Both the position numbers and the translations under genes were made by a program. Below the pieces are notes generated by a model. That model saw only the letters and a list, made by a program, of their open reading frames with translations, did no database searches and had not been told where the DNA came from. A DNA stretch of 64,000 nt from Atherix ibis (Eukaryota; Arthropoda; Insecta; Diptera; Athericidae). Shown here piece by piece: positions 46,264-58,095 of the stretch; the stretch's first letter is position 1, and each line of letters starts with the position of its first letter. The stretch is from contig OY282605.1 in the NCBI GenBank assembly GCA_958298945.1, positions 120,462,267-120,526,266 on the forward strand, given 5' to 3'.

Positions 46264-48637
46264 ATGAGTAAATTGGAAGTGAATAACTTACAAAATCAAA
46301 GTCATAATGTTGATAAGTGTTTGGATTCTGTTAAGAAAAAGGTAAAAAGGACACCTTCTAAGAAAAAGTTCAAATCTAAAAAAAAATCTCAGAGCCATTA
46401 TGCATTTATATCAGTTGAAGAGATGGAAAGATATCATTTCGAAAGTAGATTAAAGAAATCTAAAGTGGAATATCAAAAATATTTGAATAACATTCGAGAA
46501 CAGGATCGAAAAAAGTTAGAGGCAATCGAGAAATTGATGCGGAAATTTCGCCTGCCGATGTGGTATCGGGAGTTATCAGATCGTCAAATGGAAGCTGCTG
46601 ATTGCTTGGCCGATGATATTCGTGATGATATCGAAGAGGATACGATACATCGATGCAAAAAACGTCTACGCACTTTGGGAATATGGCCGTTAGTTAAAGA
46701 AAAGGATATAAAATTGGCGCTGCGAATGTGTGGCGGTAGTGATTTGGCATTTCTTTGGTTCTTAAGGGATTTATTTTATAAAAAACATCATTCGCCTTGT
46801 AGTGATGATCAAAGTGAATATACGGTGAATGAGCAGATCCTCATGTCATCAATTTGTCATTTGGACCTTACAACGACGCTTCGTGAATTAGATAGAATTC
46901 TTCCAAAGCCTGATGCCGTAGAAAAGAAGACCACGAAATGTTCTAGAATCAAAGGGGAATCATCAAAATCACTGTCGGCGATATTCAAAAATCTTCACAG
47001 AATCTCACCTTATTTGGAACCACTTCCACATCCCAAACCGGTCAAAAGAAGACCTCTTCCACCACCGCCCTTGCCGAAACAAAATTTTCCACCCTACCAT
47101 AAGTACAGCGATAAAACTTTCGTCGTTCCCAATGAGGCGAGCAGGTGGTTCTCCGATAAAAAGTATGAAAATTTAGAATCCAGAACCGTTATTGATAGTA
47201 TCCTGATTGACCAGATCGAGGCAATTACAAATGGCAGCATTGATAAAAACCAAATGTTGGATGCGATGTGCAAAAAGCACAGAACCATTAATGAAATTAA
47301 AAAATCTGTCGAAATTTTGAAGAAACTACAAATTCACAATGGCTGTGGCGACACGGACAAGAAATTGGTAAGTCAGACAAGGAATATTTTTTGTTATTAT
47401 TGATTCACATTGGAAATATTTTAGCAAATTCAAGAAAGAGTCTATCAAAAACTAGAAATTGATTTGGTGGACATGAAGAAAACGGTCGAAAAGCTGGATT
47501 TGAAGTGTGAAACTGAAGGATGGGTGAAACTATTCTTAGAACGTATTGTCAACAGTATTCAGAAGCCTGAATTGAGTGAAATGATTAAACGCGGTGATAA
47601 CGTGGCTAGAGAAATCTTCTGGGACGAACAAGTGGATGAGGAAATCTCAGGAAAGTTGGAAGAAGTTCCAGTCGAGTCGAAATTCAACTACGGACATTGT
47701 GGGCCAATGAAGTTTAATGCATCTTACTTCAGTGGACCAAAAATCGATCGTCCATTCTACAATTTCGATTATGAGAATATCTTCTCCCACAAAGGTTTGT
47801 ATTCCGATCTGGTAAAGTGCACAAAATGTCTGATAAATCGGGCAACTGATCGGGCACTGCAAACTTACAAAAGCGGTGATAAAGATCAGGCGATCGAAGA
47901 CTATATGGACCAGTGCTGGGATGATGACGTCAATTTACAGTATAAAATTCATCAGAAAAACAATACAGATCTCTCAGCCGATGACCAAATTAAAGCGAAA
48001 TTGGCTGCAATGCCAAGAAATCCACGCAATCGAAAGCAGATGGAAAATATTTTACGCAAAGCATTAATGGCGATACGGGAAAATCCTAAATTCGTTCTTG
48101 CTTCAATGCCAGAAGTTCATCGTGTACCTCTGCTAAAAGAATGGATTCGTTCTAGATATGGCCTGAAATACACGACTGCAGAGAGAGAGAAATCTTTAGA
48201 AATGAGCAAGAAAACCTTACAAATGCTATTTAGCCGAGAAGAAAACCTTTTCCCACCTGGACTGACTGATATTCATAAAAAGAAGATACTGTCTTATAGT
48301 AAAAAAAACGAGATCGTAAAAAAAGTAGACCAACTATTTTCTTTCTCTTTTGCTCATCTTATAAGTTTATTTTTTTTTATTTTTACAGATCGTCGATGTT
48401 ACCAAGGATTTCTATGGTCGAGTCAGCCATAAAATGCTTCAAGATGCGCGAATATATTGGCTAACCATGGAACCCTACCATTGCTCTATAGAGTCTGTAC
48501 GAAAAACTTTCTTCGCCTATATGCCATCTTGCGAATCGGAAATTTTACCATTCCGACCATGGCAGCCCCATGAATATATTGACGCCAAAAGCCAATGGGA
48601 AAGACGACAACGTAAAACAAGATCATGTCCATCGTAG
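46264..48637 (+). CDS. Three-exon gene, unknown basic protein (~747 aa)
   Basis: Exons 46264-47367, 47425-48315 and 48389-48637. Exon 1 ends GAAATTG/GTAAGT (368 codons, phase 0); the 57-nt intron ends ATTTTAG; exon 2 continues QIQERVYQKLEID; its donor is GTAAAA at 48316 or, three codons later, GTAGAC at 48325; the second intron ends in a long T run and TTTTACAG, and exon 3 gives IVDVTKDFYGRVSH.. to the stop. Intron lengths are typical for insects. The protein has a Lys-rich N-terminus (KKKVKRTPSKKKFKSKKK, 24-41), a helical charged region (50-95), a conserved-looking globular part (MWYRELSDRQMEAADCLAD, 99-117), a Pro-rich linker (KPVKRRPLPPPPLPK, 258-272) and further helical, Cys- and Trp-containing segments with no transmembrane helix. 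I do not recognise a domain. The frame is intact and composition contrasts with the flanks, so it is very probably a working gene, perhaps lineage-specific and cytoskeletal or nuclear. Confidence 0.88.
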
Positions 48638-48679
48638 TTTGTCGTGGCCCTTTTTTGTGGTTGTTTTTTTTTTTTGTGA

Positions 48680-48685
48680 AATAAA
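48680..48685 (+). promoter_or_regulatory. Poly(A) signal of the 46.3-kb gene
   Basis: AATAAA 43 nt after the stop codon, following a T-rich stretch. Confidence 0.6.
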
Positions 48686-48769
48686 ATGTGAAGTATTTAT
48701 TTTCTTATTGTATAGTAAAAGATTGTTTTTCCTTTTTGGAACTGTTTTCCTTTTTTGGAACCGCAAATT

Positions 48770-48810
48770 CTTAATCATAGAACCTAACTATTTTAGGTTC
48801 TATGATTAAG
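48770..48810. repeat. Perfect hairpin, 18-bp stem, 5-nt loop
   Basis: CTTAATCATAGAACCTAA, loop CTATT, then the exact complement TTAGGTTCTATGATTAAG. It lies about 85 bp beyond the poly(A) signal of the upstream gene. It has no U-run, so it is not terminator-like; perfection and tiny loop suggest a recent template-switch event. Confidence 0.95.
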
Positions 48811-48967
48811 TTTTTGTGGTAAAAATTAGGTGGGCTTTCGGACTTTTGGCAAAATTTGATCAACTAATTTTCATAATTAACACCAAACAGGATGGGTTAT
48901 TGGGTAAAATAAGGCAAATAAAAAGCCAAAAAAATATTTGCCAAAGAAATTTATTAATTTTATTTTT

Positions 48968-49200
48968 ATCCCGTTGAATGTGGTACCTTCGGGCAGTCAT
49001 GCATCGGCGTAACATTGCTACATGCCTTCAAATAGAATCGCCCTTAAGCTCCTCGGTTACGCCCTTTCGGATGTTATTGACAATATGAAGATGGGGTTTG
49101 ATAAAGAGTTTTTTAATCTTGTGGAAGACAAAAATGTATGTACATGAACTGCGATCTGATGAATAGGAGTGCTGCAAAACCAGAGGAATCCCCTTTTCTG
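48968..49200 (-). pseudogene. Remnant of a mariner transposase C-terminus
   Basis: On the minus strand, TEKGIPLVLQHSYSSDRSS, then IFVFHKIKKLFIKPH, VTEELKGDSI, a stop, and RRCMTARRYHIQ follow the order of mariner C-termini (KNGIPVLPQPPYSPDLAPCDFFLFPKIKK .. VTEELK .. YFEGD). The catalytic third Asp position reads Thr. The N-terminal two thirds are not visible between 49200 and 49550. The reading is by motif order only. Confidence 0.5.
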
Positions 49201-49553
49201 TATAACAGGAGCAGTCAAATATTCCCAATGAAAAGCCTTTTCTCTAAGTCTTTCATTATAAAAAGGAATCCTTCATCAATGTTCGATGTTTATGATCTCC
49301 CTGAACTTCTTAAGCTTTCCAAAAATACCTTATTTCTCTGGGAAACGTCTTTTCTTGACAAAAGCTCTCATTGCAACTTTTCGTAAGTCAAATTCACAAA
49401 TTCACCAAGTTTAACAGAAAATTTTGTCGCGGTTCCATTTTTCCTGATGCACTACAAAAAAAAAATTTTATTAATTACGCTCTCTAGGGTCATGTAGCTG
49501 ACGAATTTCGATGTACGAGATTTAAACTTGTACTGAACGTCTGCGGGAGACTA

Positions 49554-50412
49554 TTAAGTGTATAAGCTTAAATCCGCTGTTTGGTCATAGATGGCGTGAG
49601 TGAGCATATTAAGCTACCATGGACATGTCATACTTTTTTTTATGAGTTTGACATCTGTCAACATTAATCAGTACACATTGTCAGCAATTTCGTACAATAA
49701 CATACATTTTTCATTTGGTAATCATGGCAATTTGACTTGTGGGACAAGAAGCGTGAAAATCGGCCTAGGAAGGTTGAGGACCATCAATTGCAGGCTCTTT
49801 TGGACGAAGGCGATACGATACCCAATCACAAAAAATGCTCGCGGAGCAAATTGAAAATATCGGAAAATGGGTGCCGCATGAATTGAACGGTAGGCAGATG
49901 GAGCGACGCCAAAACACATGCGAAATCTTGCTCGCCAGACAAAAAAGGAAGTCGATGAAAAGTGGATATATTTCGAGAATCCTAAATGCAAGAAATCGTG
50001 GGTTGATCCCGACCAATCATCAACACCTTCCCCAAAACCAAATCGCTTCTGACGGAAGACGATGCTGTGCGTTTGGTGGGACCACCAACAACTGATCAAA
50101 TTGCACCGTGCTCTGCGTAAAAAAATGACGGATTATCAACAAAGACATGACAAGCTAATTTTCCTCAACGACAACGCACCATCGCATACGTCAAAAATGG
50201 TCCGAAACTACTTGAAGACTGGGAGGTGCTACCCCACCCCGATTATTCACCAGACCTGGCTCCTTTCGACTACCACCTGTTTTCGTCGATGGTCCACGCG
50301 CTCGCTGAGCAGCACTTCAATTCTTACGAAGACTTCCGATAATGGCTTGATGAGTGGTTTGCCTAAAAAGGGATTTTACTAAAATACAGCGGATGTAAAC
50401 TTATACACCTGG
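49554..50412 (+). mobile_element. Mariner element with internal deletions
   Basis: The ends TTAAGTGTATAAGCTTAAATCCGCTG-like (left, from 49554) and its complement CAGCGGATGTAAACTTATACACCTGG (right, to 50412) are bordered by TA at 49552-53 and 50413-14. The length of 859 bp is about two thirds of a full mariner. The ends differ from those of the element at 10875. Confidence 0.85.
49735..50395 (+). pseudogene. Mariner transposase, deleted and frameshifted
   Basis: The plus strand gives LGKWVPHELNGRQMERR-like sequence, CEILLARQKRKS, MLCVWWD, then LIKLHRALRKKMTDYQQRHDK, second catalytic Asp in FLNDNAPSHTSKMVRNYL, and, in other frames, HPDYSPDLAPFDYH and FNSYED..WLDEW. The first catalytic Asp (TGDEKW block) and the N-terminal DNA-binding domain are deleted. 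Related in type to the 10875 element. Confidence 0.82.
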
Positions 50413-50587
50413 TAACGTACAAGCTAAATGATGGGAGGGAAGTGCGTAGTATTGCCAGATCACTCTTAGCAATACGGCAACTCGTATATTCTTTTATGCC
50501 ATACCTTGTATATTTCCACTGCCGTTAGGAGTATTCCACTTAAAAATGTTAAATTATCTTAAATAAATACTGCTATTTTTTGTTTTA

Positions 50588-51140
50588 CTTATAATAAAAG
50601 CTCCTGGTTACGATCTAATAACAGCTCCTATCCTCAAGCATTTTTTTATTTTTTAAAACATGTTTTCATTACGTATAATCTCAATGGTATCCTTATTAGA
50701 ACATGTTTTTTTCCTAATCTGGGAATTTTCCACTTTTACAGAGCAAGCCAAAAATGAAACCTGAAGCAAAATAAAATTACCGAATTTTCTATTACCCTAT
50801 GGCCATGTTAGCTTTCTACCAATCCTTGGTGATTTTTTTGAAAAATTTCTTATAAAACGGTTCTGCTCATTTCTATATAATAAAATCAATTTACATAAAC
50901 TACTGAAAAACCATTCCAAATGAGCAATAAATAATAAACATTTAATATACGACGGAATTATAAAACCCTTTTGGACTTATAGAAACAAAAATTGGAATTC
51001 TAGAAAATGTTCCAGTTTCTACCCTATTCAATCAAAGATACTCTACAAAATTGCCAATTAATCTATTATTCTCCCCAAAAAATACTCATCGGAAACTCAA
51101 GTGACAGTGGCCCCACGATTTATGAAAATAATGGGTGGTC
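50588..51140 (+). mobile_element. Second jockey-like retrotransposon fragment
   Basis: In shifting plus-strand frames: KAPGYDLITAPILKHF, SFLPILGDFFEKFLIKRF, then GIIKPFWTY and IQSKILYKIANY. These match RT landmarks of the 37.76-kb fragment in the same order, with most of the intervening RT removed. More decayed than the first copy. Confidence 0.65.
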
Positions 51141-51569
51141 CCATTGCATTGCTTCGCGATATTTTGAATTATTTTGTGATGTAAACCAGCTTGTTACAAA
51201 ATATTTTTAGTTGTAAACATAGAATGAAATTGAAGAAGAAAAAAAACACTAAACAGAATCTTTTCAGTTGGACCATTTTGGATTACATAACAAAAAATTT
51301 CAATATACAATCGCATTTTTCTACCTGAGAGGTAAAAAAACTCTCGAGTATTTTTTTATTATGCATTCTGAAATTCGTAAGTTGTAAGTAGAAAAAAAAA
51401 ATTTTACTAATTATAATTTTGTCAAATAGACTATTTAAAATAATTTTAAAAATATTTAAAAGTTAAATTTCTAATTAGTTGAAAAGTTCAATAAAAATTT
51501 GTGTAGAAAGTAAAATTCTCTAGCAGAAATTTGATATTTTTTATTAAATATGATAAGAATAGTCTTAGA

Positions 51570-53560
51570 AGTCCCTATACTACGGTGGTCTATTATGTAG
51601 AACAAGGAATTTAAATATGAAACCAATTAACATAGGATTATAAAGTGGAACTAATTTTTTTAGATTAGAAAGAAATCTTCAAAATGAAAATACTAAAACC
51701 AATATGAACTTACGGTCTATAATTTTAAGATTTCGCAGTGACAATAAGTAAAAAATAACTTTTCTTACAACAAATAAAATCTTTTTTAGACTAAAATTTA
51801 AATTTTGAGAATAGCAGTTCTAAGAAAATCTTAAATTTAGAAAAAATTTTATAAAAAAAAAATATTTTAATAAATTTTGCAATTCAATATTTGCAAAGAT
51901 ATTTTCAAACAATCGGTCTGAAATCTACGATGGTCTATTATTTGAACCGAAACAACAGAGGATTATAATGTAGAACTGAACTTTTTATAGCAGAAAAAAG
52001 CTTTATACCAAACCCAATATGGACTTAGAGAATAGAATTTTTAGATTTCCAAAAGCATTTCAACTCTCTTCAAGTCAAAATAAATAGAAGTAAAAAAAAT
52101 AAGAAAATAATTTTTTCTTTTGCTTATTTTTGGCAAAATTTAATTTTTGAGAAAAAAAATTCTGAGAAAATCTTTAGTTAAAAAAATTTTTCGAAAAATA
52201 ATAATTCAAAAATTGTTTGGATGCGCAACCGGAAAATAAAAAAAACCTGAAAAAAATCAACAACCAACAGCTAATATCAATCTGTTATTGTTCAAATTGT
52301 TTCCAAAACCAATATGGACTTAAGAACCAGAATTTTCAGATTTCCAAGAGCATTCCGACTCCTTACAATTTCAAGTAAAATCTTATTTAGACCAAAATTT
52401 TCTAAAAAGATATTTAGTCAAGAAAAAGATTTATAAAAGTAACAATTTAAAAAAAATTACAACTCAATTTTTTTAAGGTTCGCTAGCAAAAAATGCAATT
52501 TTTTTTAAACGGCAGCAGACTGTCTTCCTATTATAGACAGTTGATTAAAATGTGCAATCAAGCAATAGAGGATTTTATTACGCTATTTTAAAATACGTAA
52601 TATTAAATTATTATTGTACAAAATGATTCCAAAACCAATATGGGCTTAGAGACTAGAATTTTGGGTTTTCCAAGAGCATTTCAACTCTCTTCAATGCCAA
52701 GGAAATAAAATCAATAAAAGCATCTTTCTTAAAAATTTAAAAATTTTATTTAGACCAAAGTTAAAATCTTGAGAGAAAAAAATTCTTCAGTCGAAAAAGG
52801 ACTTTTGAGAAGGAATAATTCCAAAAAATTTGAAATTCAAATTTTTAGGTGCGGAAAATATGAAAAACCCTACAATCTACTGTGGTATGTTATGTGGTAC
52901 CGAAACAACAAAGGATTATAATGTAAAACAAAACTTTCTATATCATAAAAATAACTTTAGACCAAAGATCATAACCAACAGTTAAGCTCGAATTATTCTT
53001 GTTGAAAATGATTCGAAAAACCACTATGGACTTAAGGAACAGAATTCTTAGATTTCGAAGAGCATTCTAACTCTCTTCAAGTCTATATAAATAAAAATAA
53101 AAAACATCAATTTTCTTAGAAAATAAGAAGTCGTACTTTGAGCAAAACTTAATATTTGAGGAAAAAAATTCTAAAAAAATCTTTCAAGAAGAAATAGTTC
53201 AAAAAAAAAATTAGGAAAATACGAAAAAACCTGAAATTTACTGTGATATGTTATGTGGTACCAAAACAAGAGATGATTATAATGTAAAACTACACTTTTT
53301 ATATCAGAAAAATAACTTGAGACCAAAGTTTATAACCAACAGATAAGATTGAATTATTATTGTTGAAAATGATTCCATAAAACAAATATGGACTTAGGCA
53401 ACAGAATTTTTGGGACCTGCAAGATAGTTTCAACTTTATTCAAATTCTAGTAAATAAAAGACGAAAAAAACCAACTTTCTTAGAAGAAACCATTGTTATT
53501 TTGACAAAAATTGAAATCTTGAAAAAGTAAATTCTAAGAAAATCTTTACAAAAAATTTAC
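51570..53560. repeat. Satellite, ~345-360-bp unit, five or more copies
   Basis: TCTACkGTGGTmTrTTATGTgGtACC..GGATTATAATGTA starts units at about 51584, 51925, 52870 and 53230, with a decayed one near 52530. Within each, CCAAAACCAATATGGACTTAG and GAGCATTTCAACTCTCTTCAAG follow in order. The copies are well diverged. 51140-51570 holds no gene. Confidence 0.85.
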
Positions 53561-55194
53561 TTTTTATTGAATTATTTTCTTAAAATATTTTTACGATCTC
53601 TTCATAACTCTAGAATTAATACAGTAAAATAAACTAAGATCTCATAAAAAAAAATGCAATATTTTTTCATAATAAAAGAATTATAAAAAAAACGAAATAT
53701 TCCATAAGCATTTTTGTTGAAATAAAAATAAAAGTTTTTATTCGTAATAATTTTCCCTTAAATTACTTAAGATATTAAAAAAGAAACAACAACCGAATTA
53801 ACATAAAACACAAATGAGAAGGGAAAAAAACATAAAATATTACACACGCCCAGCCAAAAATATAGAAATTTCAGAAATTTTTTATACAAATTCAAATTGC
53901 ATTCTTTCTTAGTCATTTCATCTTTTCCACTTATGCAACTCGAAGGCGTCTATTCTATTCTTTGGAAATGGTCCATAAAAAAAAAACTATTCTAGGCATC
54001 TCATCTCATCTTATCCAGATTTATTTATTTACGACGAAATTTCATGCATATTTTTGGGAAATAACTAACATCGTTTGATAGGGAAAATCAAAATTTGTAT
54101 CATAAAATGTCGAAAGTGCCATCTTTGAGTTTTTCAGAAAACTAACAATTAAGAAAATTTGACAAATAAAATAACAAAAACAAAAAATGGAGGGGGAGAC
54201 CTACCATTATGAGAAACCACTCACTCTTAAGGCTAGAAATTGTGTAACTCATATTTTTCGTCGATTTGTCATTTTTTTTTTGTATTTATTTATTTTGTTG
54301 TTGTTTTTTTTTAAATTTAAAATGAATGATTTTGCAATGAACTCTGACTTTAGAACTTTATGATATTGACCAGATGGAGTGCGGATGCTGTTAAAAATTG
54401 TGTTTGCTCCCATTTCCAATGAGTTCAATATCTTCAAATGATATCACATGTGGTCAGCCAGCCAGCCAGCTTGGGATAATCAAATTAATATTTTTTTTTT
54501 GTAGTGTATTTGGTATTTATTTTAACCATTTCTATTTAGTTTATTTAGTCAGAAGCTTAAAAGCATATCTTTAAATAGACGCCAAAATTGATCGTGTTTT
54601 GGAATTTTCTCTTGAGAGCACTTTTAAAGGCCTAGACCACAACATCTAGGAATGGTGGCAAGGCATCAAAGCCATATGTAATTTTGTGGCCACATAAGAT
54701 CATGGAATATAATCACTCAACAATCTATGCACATGTGTGTACGCACGCACATTTCGGGTTTATCACATCTGAATTTCGGTATAAACTGAGTTTAATCAAA
54801 ATAAATTAATCACTTTTAGTGTGTGGTTGTTGGATAAAATTTGGGTCATTTTATTCGCTGAACTTTTGATTAAAGTATTTTTTTTTATTATTTTTCCTTT
54901 TTATTTATTTTAAACTAACGTAACTGAAAACTTAAATTAAATATGACGGGAAAAAAACCCCATAAAATGAATTTGAAATCATTTTTTGTAATTTTTCTAT
55001 TTTATAATCGAAATTTTAGAAATTATGTACTTAAATTAAAACACGCTATTATCGAATATGTTCTTATTTACTTAGTTTTTTTATTTTTTTTTTAAGGAGG
55101 ACATTGGGCATTTAAGGTATTCAAATGGAAAAATTCTTACTATTTAAAATCTGTTTTATATTCGTTAATCTTGTTTAGTTTGTGAGTTCAGAAC
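53561..55194. other. Unique-looking non-coding DNA
   Basis: Low-repetition DNA with stretches of balanced composition at 53870-54800, including GCCAGCCAGCCAGC at 54458 and CACATGTGTGTACGCACGCACA near 54729. The minus frame at 54249-54437 begins at a TTG and runs into poly-Lys/Asn; it is not believed. It may be regulatory DNA of a flanking gene. Confidence 0.4.
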
Positions 55195-57111
55195 TTCTTG
55201 CTTTTCTACCAATTTAAAAGAAAATCGTTTCAGAAAAAATAAGAATCTGTTTTTAATAAAAATCTTTTTAAAAATACGCAATTTATTGAAGTAAAATAGT
55301 TGCATTTTTTGAAAATATATTTAAGAGAAAGCAAAACAAATTTATTTTTATAAATTAAGAAATTATTTTATTACAAAAATTCTACAAAAAATATCCAAAA
55401 TTAATAAGATTTTCGAAAACTAAAATCCTTTAAAAATCTAATTTTTCAATGAATTAAAAAAAGCAAAAATCCATTTAACTTTTTAAGTGAAAATATTTTT
55501 TTTTTCATTTTCTTTACCACCCTAATTTTATGGAATATTAAATGTTAAAAAATTTTGTTATAAAAATATTTATAGCCAACCAATTTAAATGAAAATCTTT
55601 TCAGAAATAATAAAATCTGTTATTAATAAAAATCTTTTTAAAAATTGCACAATTTATTGGAGTAAAAAACTGAAATTTTTTGAAAATACATTTAAGAGAA
55701 ACCAAAGCAAAATTTGTTTTTATAAATTAAGAAATTATTTTAAAAAAAAATGTATACGAAAATTATCCAAAATAAAAAAGATTTTCAAAAACTAAAATCC
55801 TTTCAAAATCTAATTTTTCAATGAATTAAAAAAAGCAAAAATCCATTTAACTTTTTAAGTGAAAATATTTTTTTAAATTTTCTTTACCACCCTAATTTTA
55901 TGGAATATTAAATGTTAAAAAATTTTGTTATAAAAATATTTATAGCCAACCAATTTAAATGAAAATCTTTTCAGAAATAATAAAAATCTGTTATTAATAA
56001 AAATCTTTTTAAAAATTGCACAATTTATTGGAGTAAAAACCTGAAATTTTTTGAAAATACATTTAAGAGAAAGCAAAACAAATTTGATTTTATAAAGCGT
56101 AAAATTATTTCATTAAAAAAAAATGATACAAAAAATATCCAAAATTAATAAGATTTTCGAAAACTAAAACCCTTAAAAAATCTAATTTTTCAATGAATTA
56201 AAAAAAAGCAAAAATCCATTTAACTTTTTAAGTGAAAATATTTTTTTTAATTTTCTTTACCACCCTAATTTTATGGAATATTAAATGTAAGAAATTTTGT
56301 TATAAAAATATTTATAGCAAACCAATTTAAATGAAAATCTTTTCAGAAAAAATAAAAATCTGTTATTAATAAAAATCTTTTTAAAAATTGCACAATTTAT
56401 TGGAGTAAAAAATCGAAATTTTTTGAAAATACATTTAAGGGAAACCAAAACAAAATTTGTTTTTAATAAATTAAGAAATTATTTTTAAAAAAAAATTATA
56501 CGAAAATTATCCAAAATAAAAAAGATTTTCAAAAACTAAAATCCTTTCAAAATCTAATTTTTCAATGAATTAATAAAAATCCACTTAACTTTTTAAGTGT
56601 AAGTAAATTTTTTTATGAATCTTTATCACATTAATTTGAAGAAATATTAAATATTAAAAATTTTGTTACAAAAATATTTATAGTCAACCAATCTAATAGA
56701 AAATCATTTCAGAAATAATAAAAATCTTTTTAAAAATTGCACAATTTATTGGAGTAAAAAACTGAAATTTTTTGAAAATATATTTAAAAGAAACCAAAAC
56801 AAATTTGTTTTTATAAAGCGTAAAATTATTTTATTAAAAAAATCTCTAAAAAATTTAAATTTTCAATGAATTCAAGAAAAATATCAACTTAACTTTTTAA
56901 GTTCAAATAGTTTTTTTTTTATTTTGTTATATTTCCTAACCACTTTAATTTAAAGGAAAATTAAAAGGTAAAAATTTTGTTATAAAAATAATTATAGTCA
57001 ACAAATCCAATAGAAAATCTTTTCAGAAATAATAAAAATCTGTTATTAATAAAAATCTTTTTCAAAAATACACAATTTATTGAAGTTAAAAGCTAAAATT
57101 TTATGAAAATA
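55195..57111. repeat. Satellite, ~370-bp unit, five copies
   Basis: TACCACCCTAATTTTATGGAATATTAAATG is found at 55515, 55885 and 56258, and altered forms near 56625 and 56940. The text between (ACCAATTTAAATGAAAATC, GCACAATTTATTGGAGTAAAA, TTCAATGAATTAAAAAAAGC) repeats in step. Copies 2-4 are very alike; the outer ones are more worn. Confidence 0.95.
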
Positions 57112-57964
57112 CGAGGTCTGTTGAAAAAGTATCGCGATTTTGAATGTTCAAGTTTGGCCATTTTGAATGTTCAGTTAATTTTTGACAACTGCTTTGCTTG
57201 CACGTGTTTTGGCTCGTCTTCGATTTTTACCCATTTTCGACCAAAAACAGCATCGCATTAACATTGCTAAGGAGCTGTTGGACTTTGTCCGCGGCAATCC
57301 AAATTTACTCCAGAGGGTTATAACTGGTGACGAATCATGGGTTTATGGTTATGACGTGGAAACTAAGGCTCAATCATCCCAATGGAAGCTGCCGCACGAG
57401 TCAAGACCGAAAAAAGAGCAGCAAGTTCGGTCGAATGTGAAGGTTTTGCTTACAGTTTTCTTTGATTGCAAAGACGTGCTGCATCATGAGTTCTTACCAC
57501 AGGATTGAACGGTCAATAAGGAATATTACCTGCAAGTTATGCGCAAGTTGCGCGAAGCAATCCGCCAGAAACGCCCGGATTTGTGGAAGAACAAAAATTG
57601 GCTTTTGCACCATGATAACGACCCTGCTCACGTATCATTGCTTGTGCGCGAATTTTTGGCTAAAAACAATACACTAATAATGCCGCAGCCATCGTATTCC
57701 CCAGATCTGGCCCCCTGTGACTTTTTCTTGTTCCCAAAACAGATTCTTTGATCAATTTTTTGGAATGGGCAAAAATCGACGACGAGCCAAAACACGTGCA
57801 AGCAAAGCAGCTGTCAAAAATTAACTGAACATTCAAAATGGCCGAACTTGTCGGAATAAGTGAGAGATATGAGTACCAACATAACGCCATAAAAAAATCG
57901 AAAATCTCATGTACGTAAAACCCGCGGAAATTCAAAATTCGCGATACTTTTCGAACACACCTCG
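57112..57964 (+). mobile_element. Long-TIR mariner derivative, copy D, inside the 370-bp satellite
   Basis: 853 bp bordered by TA (57110-11 and 57965-66), in the opposite orientation to copies A-C. The satellite resumes on the right (to about 58095). The left inverted repeat has lost about 90 bp that the right one keeps (57850-57940). The inner boundary of the inverted end (TTTTGGAATGGGCAAAAATCG) is the same as in copies A and C. Confidence 0.92.
57182..57751 (+). pseudogene. Truncated mariner transposase, copy D
   Basis: The best-preserved coding part of the family: LLARVLARLRFLPIFDQKQH encoded in the inverted repeat, LLQRVITGDESWVYGYD (first Asp), HEFLPQD, a TGA at 57506-57508, then VNKEYYLQVM, second Asp in WLLHHDND, third in SPDLAPCDFFLFPK with 34 residues between them, and a stop soon after. 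It lacks roughly 100 N-terminal residues including the helix-turn-helix, and the C-terminal part, compared with full mariners. Confidence 0.85.
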
Positions 57965-58095
57965 TACATAAAATATAAAAGAAATTATTTTTTTTTTTTA
58001 AAAACTGATACAAAAAATATCCAAAATGAATAAAATTTTCGAAAACAAAAATCCTTTAAAAAACATTTTTTTTAACTAAACAAAGAAAAACAAAA
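57965..58095. repeat. Right-hand remainder of the interrupted 370-bp satellite unit
   Basis: ACAAAAAATATCCAAAATnAATAA.ATTTTCGAAAACnAAAATCC matches the internal part of the satellite units, showing that copy D inserted into a pre-existing array. Confidence 0.75.

Noticed and set aside
48770..48810. Rho-independent terminator
   Set aside because: The stem is A+T-rich, lacks a following T run, and the window is nuclear eukaryotic DNA.
54249..54437. 62-codon minus-strand frame
   Set aside because: It starts at TTG directly after a stop, lacks an acceptor, and runs into poly-Asn/Lys; only weak protein character in the first 40 codons.
57660..58013. 117-codon minus-strand frame at mariner copy D
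   Set aside because: Shadow frame through the inverted end, the transposase and satellite.
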